Assembly: GCA_963817615.1 (NCBI GenBank)
Contig: CAWFPH010000002.1
Coordinates: 248,001-312,000, forward strand
Source of the DNA: FEN-1219 sp963817615
GTDB taxonomy: Bacteria; Pseudomonadota; Gammaproteobacteria; Steroidobacterales; Rariloculaceae
Length of the DNA stretch: 64,000 bases
Direction: 5' to 3'
A model generated the notes under the pieces. It searched no databases. It saw only the letters and a list, made by a program, of their open reading frames with translations, and was not told the DNA's origin. Made by a program: the position numbers and the translations under genes. Below are positions 45,498 through 54,399 of the stretch, in pieces. How positions within the stretch are numbered: position 1 is the stretch's first letter; each line of letters starts with the position of its first letter.

Positions 45498-45920
45498 TCA
45501 AGAGGAGGAGCGCAGCGGCAGCAGCGCGCGCACGCGCGCGTCGCGGAGATAGAGCCCGCCCCAGAGGAACACGCCGAGGTAGACGCCGAACAGCACGTGC
45601 GTGAGCCACGGATCGCCCACGCGCAAGTGCGCGGCGACGGCGCCGCCGAGATACCCGGTCAGCAGCACCGCGCCGAGCACCGCCGTGCGCGGCGCGGCGT
45701 AGAGCAGCGTGCAGACGACCAGCACGATGCCGAGCCCGCGGGCCATCGCGACGCCCGGGAAACCGAGCGACTCGTTCGCCTCGAGCACGATCGGCAACGC
45801 GAGCAGCTTCATCGTCGCGTCCATCAGCATGAACGCGATCACGAGACCGCTCAGCGCCCAGCCCGCGCGATACGCGAAAGACCGCCCGCCCGCGGGCATG
45901 GGTTGCGCTGCACTTGCCAT
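45498..45920 (-). CDS. DoxX-like small membrane protein
   Basis: A 140-residue protein with four transmembrane segments of the DoxX-like family (related to DoxX/DUF4345). Marks are LMDATMKLLALPIVLEANESLGFPG, then LLYAAPRTAVLGAVLLTGYLGGA, HVLFGVYLGVFLWGGLYLRD and a basic end. The family is often found with redox or detoxification genes, but its reaction is unknown. ATG 45920 follows GGGGAG. Last gene of the minus-strand operon beginning at the DUF1592-type gene, 30 bases after the MBL-fold gene. Confidence 0.75.
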   Translation of the reverse strand: MASAAQPMPAGGRSFAYRAGWALSGLVIAFMLMDATMKLLALPIVLEANESLGFPGVAMARGLGIVLVVCTLLYAAPRTAVLGAVLLTGYLGGAVAAHLRVGDPWLTHVLFGVYLGVFLWGGLYLRDARVRALLPLRSSS

Positions 45921-45950
45921 CGCTGTCACTCCCCGCACCGGCGCCGAGCG

Positions 45951-46913
45951 TCAATCCGGCACGTACGCGATTTCCATGCTGTGGTACGCGCCGTCGAGGA
46001 ATTGCGACGCGTCGCCGAACTCGGACTCGTACTGCTTGAGCGGGTTGCGCGCGACGACGTCTTCCTCGCCGAGGCCCATGTTCAAGTAGCCGATCATGGT
46101 CTTGAACAAGTCGTCGTAGATGCCGCGCAGCCGCACGATGTCGCGGCCCGTGAGCAGCGGCCCCTGCGCGGGCACCACGCGCGTGTCGGGCTTCACGAGC
46201 GTCGCGAGCCGCTCGAGCGCGCGCACGCGGCCGCCGAACCACGCGCCGTTGCGCCAGTCGAGCAGCGGCCAGCTATTCGCCGACACCACGCCGCCGGCCG
46301 CGAGCACGTTCGACTCCGGGAACCGGACGAACAGGTCGCCGTCCGTGTGCGCGGCCGGCAAGTAGCCGTACGCGATCTTGCGGCCGGCGAAGTCGAGCGT
46401 GCCCTCGCCGCGCACGGTCTTCGTGGGCCATGCGGCCTCGGGCAACGGCTGCACCGGATCGAGCCGATCCGTACCGGTCAGCGCGTAGACCTTGTGGCTC
46501 AGGTAGTTCTTCGTCTTCTCGTGCGCGATGATCGTGCCGCCGGCGCGGCCCACGAGCTCGTTCGCGCCGGTCTGCTCGGCGTGCCAGTGCGTGTCGATCA
46601 GCGTGTCGACTCGGTCGTTGCCGGTTGCCGCAAGCGCCGCGCGGACCAGCGCGTCGGCCGTCGCGGCCGGGCCGCCGTCGACGAGCAGCGCACCCTTGTC
46701 GCCGTGCAGCGCGAGCACGTTGCAGCTCGCGACCTGGAGCAGCACGAGGCCGCCGCCGAGCTTCGTCGTGGCGATGGCCGGCGCCGCGTCCTGAGCGCGC
46801 AGCGCGAGCCGCGGCAGCAGCGCGCCGCCGAGCGACATCGCACCCGCCTGCAGCAGGCGCCGCCGCAGCCGCCGATGGTTATTGAACGGGCGAGTGCTTG
46901 TAGACCGGCTCAT
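45951..46913 (-). CDS. Tat-exported MBL-fold hydrolase with an altered metal motif
   Basis: A 320-residue metallo-beta-lactamase-fold protein with a twin-arginine-like signal (RRLRRRLLQAGAMSLGG). The metal site reads DTHWHAEQTGAN, HxHxxQ instead of HxHxDH, so the usual Asp of the second zinc site is replaced by Gln. The later ligand regions are present: LPAAHTDGDLFVRFPE and VVPAQGPLLTG. It may bind one metal or act differently from hydrolytic relatives. The start ATG 46913 overlaps the ankyrin gene by 35 bases; the next in-frame Met lies inside the signal. It sits between the ankyrin and DoxX-like genes. Confidence 0.8.
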   Translation of the reverse strand: MSRSTSTRPFNNHRRLRRRLLQAGAMSLGGALLPRLALRAQDAAPAIATTKLGGGLVLLQVASCNVLALHGDKGALLVDGGPAATADALVRAALAATGNDRVDTLIDTHWHAEQTGANELVGRAGGTIIAHEKTKNYLSHKVYALTGTDRLDPVQPLPEAAWPTKTVRGEGTLDFAGRKIAYGYLPAAHTDGDLFVRFPESNVLAAGGVVSANSWPLLDWRNGAWFGGRVRALERLATLVKPDTRVVPAQGPLLTGRDIVRLRGIYDDLFKTMIGYLNMGLGEEDVVARNPLKQYESEFGDASQFLDGAYHSMEIAYVPD

Positions 46914-48453
46914 GAAGGACCGGCTCGCCGAGCGGCCAGATGTCTTCCCAGATGCCCTGCGGCGGGCCGAGCGTCGGCCACTCGGGATCGTGCTTCAGCA
47001 TCACGGTGGCCCCGAGCGAGCGCAAGAGCTCCGCCTCGTCCTTGTAGAGGGGCGTTTGGTTCGCCATGAACGGCATGAAGCCGCGCGACTGCGTGTAGTC
47101 GAGCGCGGTGAGACCGTCCTGATCCTTCAGGTTCATGTCGATGCCGTACGACGCGAGCAGCTTGATCACGTCCTTGTAGCGCTTGCGCACCGCGAAGTGC
47201 AGCGCCGAGCCGCCCCGAATTTCCTCTTCGTGGTTGATCAGCGCGACCACGTTCACGTCCGTGCCCGCGTCGTGGAACGTCTTGATGAGCTCGAGCGCGA
47301 CTTTCTCCGGCGCTCGGCCGGCAAGCACGGCGTCGATCGGCGTTTGCCGATCCGCCATGTACAGCGTCGCATCCGCGCCATGCTCGAGCAGCAGCTTCAC
47401 GAGCCCGACGTCGCCCTCGTTCGCCGCGCGGATCAGCGGCGTGGTGCCGCGCGCGTTGGTGTTGCCGCGCACGTTCGCCGGGTGGAAGAACAGCTGCATG
47501 TTCGGGTTCGCGCCGCGGTCGAGCAGGAGCTTCACGACGTCGATGCCCTTCGTCTCGTTCGGCGGATCGATCGACGCGCGGCCGCCGTCCACCTTCGAAT
47601 ACAGTCCTACCGCCGTGTAGAGCGGCGCTTCGCCGAAGATGTCCCACTCGTTCACATCGGCGCCCGCGTCGATCAGCTTCTTCGCCAGATCCCAGTTCGC
47701 GTTCATGATCGCGAGATTGAGCGGCGACACGCCGTCCGGATCCGGGCGGTCGATGTCCGCGCCGTGCTCGAGCAGCACGTCCACGCACTCCAGGCAATTC
47801 TCGCGCGCGGCATACAGCAGCGGCGTGAAGCCGCCGCTGTCGAGATTCTTCGGCCGGCCCTCGGCCGTCACGTGGCGTTGATAATTGCGGAAGATCGAAT
47901 GCGCGTCGACGTCGGCGCCGTGCGAGATCAGGAGCCCCATCATTTCCGGATGGCGGCGCGCGGATGCCCACATCAGCGCCGTCTGCCCGCCCCAGCTTTC
48001 GCGCGCGTCGACCGCGGCGCCGTGATCGAGCAGCAGCTTCGCGGCCGCCACGTTGCCGGTGCGCGCGACGGCCATGAGCGCGGTCTGGCCCTCGGGATTC
48101 GGCGAATCGGCATTCGCGCCCGCGTCGAGCAGCAGCTGAATGATCGCGCCGTCGCCAACCTCGGACGCGAGGCTCATGGCGGTCGCGCCATAGTCGTTCG
48201 CGATCGAGACGTCCGCGCCCGCGTCGAGCAGTCGCTTCACCTCGGCCGCATCGCCCTTGTATACGGCCCACTGCAGCGGCGTGCTGCCGTCGGCGCTGGG
48301 ATGGTTCACGGCGGTGTTCTGCGGCGCGCCGCTGAGCGCGCTCGGCGCAGCGGTCTCGTCGGCTGTCGAGGTGCCGCCGCCAACGCCGAGCACGAGCAGC
48401 GCGGTCAACGCGGCGATCGTGCCGGTTCCGAACGTCTTCTCGAGTGCCGACAT
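46879..48453 (-). CDS. Exported ankyrin-repeat protein
   Basis: A 524-residue protein with a signal-like hydrophobic N-terminus (TIAALTALLVLGVGGGTSTA) and about ten ankyrin repeats from residue 45 to 480. The repeats show the pattern GSTPLQWAVYKGDAAEVKRLL, GQTALMAVARTGNVAAAKLLL and similar. Repeats of about 33 residues form a protein-binding solenoid. The C-terminus is Pro-rich (EPVLHEPVYKHSPVQ). It has no catalytic domain. Its place between the DUF1552 and MBL genes suggests it tethers or assembles the exported partners in the periplasm. It overlaps the MBL gene by 35 bases. Confidence 0.88.
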   Translation of the reverse strand: MSALEKTFGTGTIAALTALLVLGVGGGTSTADETAAPSALSGAPQNTAVNHPSADGSTPLQWAVYKGDAAEVKRLLDAGADVSIANDYGATAMSLASEVGDGAIIQLLLDAGANADSPNPEGQTALMAVARTGNVAAAKLLLDHGAAVDARESWGGQTALMWASARRHPEMMGLLISHGADVDAHSIFRNYQRHVTAEGRPKNLDSGGFTPLLYAARENCLECVDVLLEHGADIDRPDPDGVSPLNLAIMNANWDLAKKLIDAGADVNEWDIFGEAPLYTAVGLYSKVDGGRASIDPPNETKGIDVVKLLLDRGANPNMQLFFHPANVRGNTNARGTTPLIRAANEGDVGLVKLLLEHGADATLYMADRQTPIDAVLAGRAPEKVALELIKTFHDAGTDVNVVALINHEEEIRGGSALHFAVRKRYKDVIKLLASYGIDMNLKDQDGLTALDYTQSRGFMPFMANQTPLYKDEAELLRSLGATVMLKHDPEWPTLGPPQGIWEDIWPLGEPVLHEPVYKHSPVQ

Positions 48454-48475
48454 GTCGGTGCGTCTCCGCGCTCGG

Positions 48476-49759
48476 TCAAACTTCCGAGAACGGTCCCGTG
48501 GCGTCGCCGAATTTCTGGTATTCCTTCTCCGGCACGCCCGCGCGCTCGAGCATCGTGACCAGAATGTTCGCGTGCGGCGTGTCCTGCTTGTAGTGCAGGT
48601 GCTGGTTGCCCTTGAGCCCGCCGCCGCGCCCGATCAGCGCCTGCGGAATCTGATCCGCGTTGTGCGCGTCGCTGTTCGCCATGCCGCTGCCGTAGAGGAT
48701 GATCGAGTGGTCGAGCAGCGAGCCGTCGCCGTCGGGCGTATCCGCCAAGCTCTGCGCGAACTTCGCGAAGACCTTCGAGTGATAGTTCTGAATGAGCCGC
48801 AGGTTCGCGATGCGCTCCGGGTACCCGCCCCAGTGCGAGGTGGGATGGAACGCCTCGTGGACGCCCAAGTTCGGGTACGTCCGCATGCTCGCCTCCTCCA
48901 CCATCTTCATCGTGACGACGTTCGTTCGGTTCGTCTGCCACGCGAGCCTGAACATCTCGAACTGCACGTCGAGCAGCTCGCCGAAGTCGTCCGGCTCGCC
49001 GATCGGCGCGTCGGGCAGGTCCGAGAGCGATTGGTTGCTCGCCGCGATCTTCTGGACGCGGCTCTCGACCTCGCGCACGGAGTCGAGGTAGTTGGTGACC
49101 TTCGCACGGTCGGCCGCGTCGAGCTTGCGGTTCAGACTCGCGCTCGAGTCGCGCACGTAGTCGAGCAGGCTCGTCTTGGTCGCAAGAATCTCCTCGCGCT
49201 CCGCTTTCGTCGCGCCCTTGCCAAACATCGAGAAGAACACCTTGCGCGGATTCCCCTCCATCGGCAGGGGCTGGTCAGGCGTGCGGAACGAGATCTCGCC
49301 GCCCGGCTCGCCGCAGATCTCCATCGACGGCAGCGTGACGTTCTTCGTGAGATAGCGGGCCGCGATCTGATCGGCCGTGACCCCGGCGCCGGTGGCCGCA
49401 TTGCGCGCGCGCGGATGCACCGCGTTCAGCCACGTCTGCTCGTTGTTCGCGTGGGGCACGCCCCCCTCGGCGACCTTGTTGCGCAGGCCGCTCACGACCG
49501 TGACGTACTCGCGCAACGGCTCGAGCGGCTTCAGGATGAACTGGAAGTCGAAGTCGCGTCCGATCTTCGCGGGCTGCCACTGGTCTTGCAGCGCCCCGTG
49601 CGGGAAGTAGACGAAGCCGAGCCGCTGGCTCGGCGCGGCGGAGGTCGCCGCAAACGCCGTCCCGGCCGGAATCATGGCGTCGAGCAGCGGCAGCGCAATG
49701 GTCGCCCCGGCCCCTTTCAGAACCGCGCGCCGCGAAAGGTGTTTGCGCGTCAAGAACAT
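48476..49759 (-). CDS. Tat-exported DUF1552 protein
   Basis: A 427-residue protein of the DUF1552 family (PF07586), a sulfatase/phosphatase-like fold often found with DUF1592-type cytochromes. The N-terminus is a twin-arginine signal (HLSRRAVLKGAGATIALPLL). Family segments are LGFVYFPHGALQDQW, YVTVVSGLRN, LDYVRDSSASL, FEMFRLAWQTNRTNVVTM and DHSIILYGSGMANSDAHN. ATG 49759 follows GAGGGCG; upstream in-frame codons up to 49840 lack the signal pattern. Its 22-base gap to the ankyrin gene marks it as part of the same operon. Activity unknown. Confidence 0.88.
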   Translation of the reverse strand: MFLTRKHLSRRAVLKGAGATIALPLLDAMIPAGTAFAATSAAPSQRLGFVYFPHGALQDQWQPAKIGRDFDFQFILKPLEPLREYVTVVSGLRNKVAEGGVPHANNEQTWLNAVHPRARNAATGAGVTADQIAARYLTKNVTLPSMEICGEPGGEISFRTPDQPLPMEGNPRKVFFSMFGKGATKAEREEILATKTSLLDYVRDSSASLNRKLDAADRAKVTNYLDSVREVESRVQKIAASNQSLSDLPDAPIGEPDDFGELLDVQFEMFRLAWQTNRTNVVTMKMVEEASMRTYPNLGVHEAFHPTSHWGGYPERIANLRLIQNYHSKVFAKFAQSLADTPDGDGSLLDHSIILYGSGMANSDAHNADQIPQALIGRGGGLKGNQHLHYKQDTPHANILVTMLERAGVPEKEYQKFGDATGPFSEV

Positions 49760-50060
49760 GGGAGCGCCCTCTTCATCTTCGACCTCCAAGCTTACCTGAA
49801 AGGCTTCGGCCCTTGGCCCAAGAAATTCGAAGCCTTTCACGGTTGGAGGCCTCTTTAGGCATGCAAGTTCGCGGCCGACGCGCCGGTTACCTATTCCGCG
49901 AGCCCCGCGCGCGGGGCCGCGCGACTTCGGTCCCCCCGAGTACGCTTGCGGCGCGGGATGGCCGCCCGGTTTGCGCCGGGGGGCGGCCGGGCGAGCGGCA
50001 GGCGGCGAGCGGCGAGCGGCGAGCGGCGAGCGGCGAGCGGCGAGCGGCCGAAGGCTACTT
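49760..50060. other. Gap between the DUF1552 and DUF1592 genes
   Basis: About 300 bases without a gene in an otherwise tight operon. The left part holds the leader of the DUF1552 gene; the right part holds the heptamer repeat at 50004-50045. A separate promoter for the last four genes could be here, but I see no clear boxes. Confidence 0.35.
50004..50045 (-). repeat. Heptameric tandem repeat, six units of GGCGAGC
   Basis: Six perfect 7-base units. On the minus strand this is a permutation of CCGCTCG, so it differs by one base per unit from the [GA]CGCTCG repeat at 36451-36523. It lies 16 bases downstream of the DUF1592-type gene stop. Confidence 0.92.
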
Positions 50061-52523
50061 CTACTTCAGCGACGCCTGCGTGAGGCCCTCGACGGGCGTG
50101 TCCTCGTCGCGCTTGCGGAAGGCGTCGCTCGAGACGATGCCGAGCACGATCGATTCGAATCGGTAGTCGTCCTTCGCAGCCTGGCGCACGATCCCGCGGA
50201 TCGTCGGCATGTCGCGCCAATCCGTGCCGCGGCCGAGCGCGTACGTCATCAGGTTCTCTGTGAAAGTTTCGACGAACTGGTCAGGATGCGAGGCCAACGC
50301 ACGGCGCAAGTCGTTGGGGCTCTTCACGGGCGTGCCGTCCGGCAGCACGCCGGTGGAGTCGATCGGCGTGTGCGTGTCGGGATCGTTCTCGCGCCATTGG
50401 CCCACCGCACTGAAGTTCTCGAGCGCGAAGCCGAGCGGGTCCATTACGCCGTGGCATGCGAAGCAGGCCGGATTCTGGCGGTGCTGCTCGAGGCGCGCCC
50501 GGAGCGTCTTCGGCGGCGCGCCGCGCTTGTTGTCCTGCAGGGTCGGCACCTGCGGCGGCGGCACGGGGCGCTTGGCGCCGAGGATCTTCTCGATGATCCA
50601 AGCGCCGCGCAGCACGGGGGACGTGCGGTTCGGATACGCCGTGTTCATCAGGATCGCGCCCTTGCCGAGCAGCCCGTCGCGCCGATCATCCGGCAGCGTC
50701 ACGCGGCGGAAGCGCGCGCCCTTGACCGTCTCGATGCCGTAGAGCTCGGCCAGCCGCTCGTTCAGAAACGTGTAATTCGCCGTGAGCAGCGCCATCACGC
50801 TCTGATCGCTGCGCAGCACGCTGTCGATGAAGAGCCTGAGCTCCTCCTTGAACAGATCGCGCGGATCGAGCAGACCGCTCGCCTGCGGAAACGCGGCGCG
50901 GTCGGGCACGATCGTGTCGAGCTTGGCCATGCCCAGCCACTGGAACGCGAAATCGTCGGTCAGCGACTTCGCGCGGTCGTCCGCGAGCATCCGTTGCACC
51001 TGCTCGGCCAGCACGCGCGGCTTGTGCAGCTGCGACTCCTCGCCGAGCTTGAGTAGCTGCGCGTCCGGCAGGCTACCCCAGAGGAAGAAGGACAGCCGCG
51101 ATGCGAGCTCGAGGTCCGTGAGCGTGACCGTGCCCGGATGGTCGCCCGTCTCCGCGCGATACACGAAGCTCGGGCTCGCAAGCACGGCGGAGAGTGCGGT
51201 TTGGATGCCGTGCTCGAAGCCGCCCTCCCGGTAGCCCGCATCGTAGAACGACATCAGCGGTTTCAGGTCGGCGTCCGTGACCGGCCGCCGGAACGCGCGT
51301 TCCGCGAGATTCGTGACGATCTCCGTCGCGCACGGCCGCTCGGGGCCTTCGCTCGGGCGACAGATGAAGATCTTCTTGCGGCTTCGCGAGTCGCCGATGC
51401 CGGTGACGGACAGCGGCCCGCGGATCTCGAGCGCGTGCGCGGCCTGGATGCGCTCCTGACCGCCCTCCACCGCGATCGTGCGGATGCGTTCGTCGCTCTC
51501 GGCGAAGCTGCGGTGCACGAACGTGACGGTGAGCGTGTGCTGTCCGGCCGGCGCATTGAAGTGGATCTTTCGCAGTCGACCGTTGATGGCCGCGACCGCG
51601 GGATCCAAGTGCTGGTCGATCGCCTTGTGGTCTTCCTCGCCGCCGATGTTCGTGCGATAGAACTCCTTGCCGTCGAGCAGCACGACGACCGTGTTCTTGA
51701 ACTCCATCCGCGGCACTTCGCGCGCGAGCGCCATGTCGCCGATCGTGAGCTCGTACTCGCCATCGGCCGGGAAATCGTGCTCCACGCTGAAGCCGCCGCG
51801 AGTACCGAACGGCATGCCCGGGATGTAGTGCTGCTGGCGGCCGGTGCCCGGCGCGCCCGACGGCGGCAGGGAGATCACCATGTTCGCAGGGTCGCCATAA
51901 GTGGTTGCGACCGGCGGCGCCTTCGCATCGCCGATGGCTTGCTGCGCGATCTCGCTAGCGGCCTCGATGTATTGATTCACGAACGCGGGCGACACCTGCA
52001 GCGCATCCGCGTCGTTGTCGAAGTTGCCGTTCACGTTGTCGTCCGGCAGCCATTTCGCCGGATCCACGTCGAGCGCAAGCAGATCGCGAATGGCGTGCGC
52101 GTATTCGCGGCGGTTCAAGCGCCGCAGCGAGACGCGGCCGGGCGCCGACTTATCCGCGGCACTCGCGTCGATCTCGTTCTCGAGCCACGTCGCGAGCTGA
52201 GCGACGGTTTGCCCATCGGGACGCGGCTCGCCGGCGGGAGGCATCAGGCCGCCGCGCAGCTTCTTGATCGCGGCTTCCCACGTCTCCGCGTTATCCGCGA
52301 TGTGATCGGGCGATAGCTTGTCGAAGTAGCGGCCCCCGGCCCGCTCCTCGTAGTTGTGGCAGTCGAAGCAATACTTCTTGACGACGGACCACTCCTCGGC
52401 GTTCGAGGGGTGCTGCGGATAGAAGTAGATGCCGACACCGACGGCGGCTGCCGCGGCGGCTACGGAGACCGGGATGACGAGCTTGAGTGAGATGGCGCGT
52501 ACTCCTGACTTCCGGCTCGGCAA
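50061..52523 (-). CDS. Haem-binding DUF1587/DUF1592/DUF1588/DUF1585 protein
   Basis: A large exported protein (about 820 aa) of the multi-domain family first noted in Planctomycetes. A membrane or signal segment (VIPVSVAAAAAAVGVGIYFY) is followed by a haem c site CFDCH near residue 50. DUF1587-like (RVSLRRLNRREYAHAIRDLL), DUF1595/1592-like (LSFFLWGSLPDAQLLKLGE), DUF1588-like with a second CFACH (MDPLGFALENFSAVGQWRE) and DUF1585-like parts follow in order. The start is uncertain: TTG 52523 gives a basic N-terminus, while ATC 52493 sits eight bases after AGGAG. The two haem sites suggest electron transfer. Partner of the DUF1552 gene. Confidence 0.88.
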   Translation of the reverse strand: MPSRKSGVRAISLKLVIPVSVAAAAAAVGVGIYFYPQHPSNAEEWSVVKKYCFDCHNYEERAGGRYFDKLSPDHIADNAETWEAAIKKLRGGLMPPAGEPRPDGQTVAQLATWLENEIDASAADKSAPGRVSLRRLNRREYAHAIRDLLALDVDPAKWLPDDNVNGNFDNDADALQVSPAFVNQYIEAASEIAQQAIGDAKAPPVATTYGDPANMVISLPPSGAPGTGRQQHYIPGMPFGTRGGFSVEHDFPADGEYELTIGDMALAREVPRMEFKNTVVVLLDGKEFYRTNIGGEEDHKAIDQHLDPAVAAINGRLRKIHFNAPAGQHTLTVTFVHRSFAESDERIRTIAVEGGQERIQAAHALEIRGPLSVTGIGDSRSRKKIFICRPSEGPERPCATEIVTNLAERAFRRPVTDADLKPLMSFYDAGYREGGFEHGIQTALSAVLASPSFVYRAETGDHPGTVTLTDLELASRLSFFLWGSLPDAQLLKLGEESQLHKPRVLAEQVQRMLADDRAKSLTDDFAFQWLGMAKLDTIVPDRAAFPQASGLLDPRDLFKEELRLFIDSVLRSDQSVMALLTANYTFLNERLAELYGIETVKGARFRRVTLPDDRRDGLLGKGAILMNTAYPNRTSPVLRGAWIIEKILGAKRPVPPPQVPTLQDNKRGAPPKTLRARLEQHRQNPACFACHGVMDPLGFALENFSAVGQWRENDPDTHTPIDSTGVLPDGTPVKSPNDLRRALASHPDQFVETFTENLMTYALGRGTDWRDMPTIRGIVRQAAKDDYRFESIVLGIVSSDAFRKRDEDTPVEGLTQASLK

Positions 52524-52872
52524 TCCCGCCGACTGCGGCGGCGGGACAACCTCTATATATAACCCAACGGCCCTTATGGCTAACCTCTGATTTTCCGGGG
52601 CCCGGACGGGGTTGTCGAGCGCGTCGGCGATCGGGCCGCGTCTCGGCCCGGCGGGGATTTTCGGCTCGAGAGCAGCGGAATCGCGGCCCTCCGCGGCGCC
52701 GAGGTGCTCGCAGCGACCGAGCGGCGCCAACGTTAAGTTTTGTTGGGCGCGCGAGCGGTGACGGCAACGGGGCGCGGAATGGCTACTTCCGGGCGGGGGG
52801 GAACGGGCACGCGCCGTATTCGACAACCGCTCCCGCTGCGCCCAAACTGACGTAAACGGAAGGAGAGCGCCC
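52524..52872. other. Intergenic region upstream of the DUF1592 operon
   Basis: About 350 bases between divergent genes. On the minus strand a TTATATATAG stretch at about 52552-52561 lies in otherwise GC-rich DNA and is the best -10-like candidate for the operon. A directly repeated AGAGGTT flanks it. I see no gene. Confidence 0.4.
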
Positions 52873-53310
52873 ATGGACTATCGAGTCGAACGCCTACGCA
52901 CACCCGCCGAATGCGCGATTTTCGTCAAGAACGCATTGGCCGGAAAGCGTCCCGATCTCGCGCTGGAAGCGCACCGCAAAGCCGTCAATCTGCAGGCTGC
53001 GACACATGATGCGCACTCTCCGGTCGAAGCCGAGGCGTTCGCCGCCGTATACGCCTACGAAGCGGCGCTGACGCGCAAGAATGGCAAGAAGACACGCGCC
53101 ACCTATACCTGGACGGTGGCCAGAAGCCACGGAATCATCGAAGCGATCCAAAGAGCCGTCAGCCGCGAACCGGAAGCCGAGGCATTCACGTCACTGCGCG
53201 AGCTCGGGCTCGAAGATCTTGCATTCGAGGCGCTCGTCATCCGTCACGAGGGAGCCTTCAACGAGGCAACGGTTCAGATCGCGAGGGAACGGTTGGCCGA
53301 GGCCGCCTAA
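52873..53310 (+). CDS. Hypothetical cytoplasmic protein (145 aa)
   Basis: A helical, charged protein of a proteobacterial family without an assigned function, to my knowledge. It has no signal or membrane segment. Conserved-looking parts are AYEAALTRKNGKKTRATYTW, ARSHGIIEAIQRAVSRE and LGLEDLAFEALVIRHEGAF near the C-terminus. ATG 52873 follows AAGGAG at about seven bases. It is divergent from the haem protein operon and about 250 bases before the DUF1361 gene. The pattern KNGKKTRATYTW is what I would search to place it. Confidence 0.7.
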   Translation: MDYRVERLRTPAECAIFVKNALAGKRPDLALEAHRKAVNLQAATHDAHSPVEAEAFAAVYAYEAALTRKNGKKTRATYTWTVARSHGIIEAIQRAVSREPEAEAFTSLRELGLEDLAFEALVIRHEGAFNEATVQIARERLAEAA

Positions 53311-53560
53311 GACGCGGGTAGCTGCGCATGGCCGCGCCCATCCGGCTCGGGAACGCATAAGCCGAGCCCCCTGAGCACCGCGGAGCGGCGCTTCGCTGCC
53401 GCTTTTAGCCGCTCGTAATACCGAGCACTGGGTGTCGTGATATTGGCCGTTCGGCCAACCGGCGACCGGGCGCAGACAGGCCGAGAGGCGCCGGGGGCGC
53501 GGTTCCACGACTGTGCACCCGCCGTATCCCAATTCGCGGATCGATCGGTAACATGGACCG

Positions 53561-54337
53561 ATGACGACGCCAGGCATGGAGGATCGGCCGGCTGCGTTCG
53601 GCGCGCCGACGCGCGACCGATCGACGCGCGGCACCGCTGCCGAAAGGAACGAAATAGCGGCTGCCCGTGAGCGAATACGAAGCCGTCTCGAAACGCGCGA
53701 GCTCGCCTTGGCCGCCGTCGCGCTGACCTGGTGTCTCGGGCTCATTGCCGTCCGGATTTTTCGCACCGGCTCGCCCCAGTTCCTGTTCCTCACTTGGAAC
53801 TTGTTTCTCGCCTGCGTACCGCTCGCGAGCTCGCGCGCGTTTGCGTCGATGAGCCGCCGCGGCGCGGCGCGATGGGCTTTATTCGCGTTGTTCTGTCTGT
53901 GGCTGCTGTTCCTGCCGAACGCTCCGTACATCGTGACCGATCTGATCCACGTCAAGCCGCGCACCGGAATCCTGTCCTGGTACGACTCCGGCATGGTGCT
54001 CTCGTGCGCCGGCGCGGGCCTGCTCGTCGGGTATTTTTCCGTGCGCGATATGCAGCGGCTGGTCGAGGACAGGTACGGCAACGTCGCCGGTTGGTCGATG
54101 ACCGCCAGCGCCTTGATGCTTTCGGGATTCGGCGTCTATCTCGGCCGCGTGATGCGTTGGAATAGCTGGGACGTCGTCACGGATCCCGTCGCGTTGTTCG
54201 GCTCCGTAGCCGAGCTTCTTCTGAACGCGCCATTGCATCTGCATACCTATGCCATGACGCTGCTGTTCGGGCTCGGTCTGTTGCTCGGCTACGCTGCGCT
54301 GCATTTCCTCGTGGGCGCCGAGCGCGATGTACTCTGA
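53561..54337 (+). CDS. DUF1361 membrane protein
   Basis: A 258-residue integral membrane protein of the DUF1361 family (PF07099). The first 45 residues are soluble and charged; about six to seven transmembrane segments follow. Family segments are FLTWNLFLACVPL, FLPNAPYIVTDLIHVKPR and GFGVYLGRVMRWNSWDVV. Conserved polar residues in the membrane (NAPY, TDL, RWNSWD) suggest an enzymatic or transport role, but none is known. The N-terminal 40 residues are weakly coding in appearance, and a later start cannot be excluded. Confidence 0.82.
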   Translation: MTTPGMEDRPAAFGAPTRDRSTRGTAAERNEIAAARERIRSRLETRELALAAVALTWCLGLIAVRIFRTGSPQFLFLTWNLFLACVPLASSRAFASMSRRGAARWALFALFCLWLLFLPNAPYIVTDLIHVKPRTGILSWYDSGMVLSCAGAGLLVGYFSVRDMQRLVEDRYGNVAGWSMTASALMLSGFGVYLGRVMRWNSWDVVTDPVALFGSVAELLLNAPLHLHTYAMTLLFGLGLLLGYAALHFLVGAERDVL

Positions 54338-54343
54338 AAAGCA

Positions 54344-54380
54344 GGTCGCCGCGCACCCGGCGTCGCGCCCGACGGCGACC
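54344..54380. terminator. Hairpin between convergent genes
   Basis: GGTCGCCG and CGGCGACC form an 8-bp stem around a 21-base GC-rich loop, between the DUF1361 and DksA-like gene ends. No U-tract. Confidence 0.35.
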
Positions 54381-54399
54381 GCGGCGCCGGACTTCGCGC

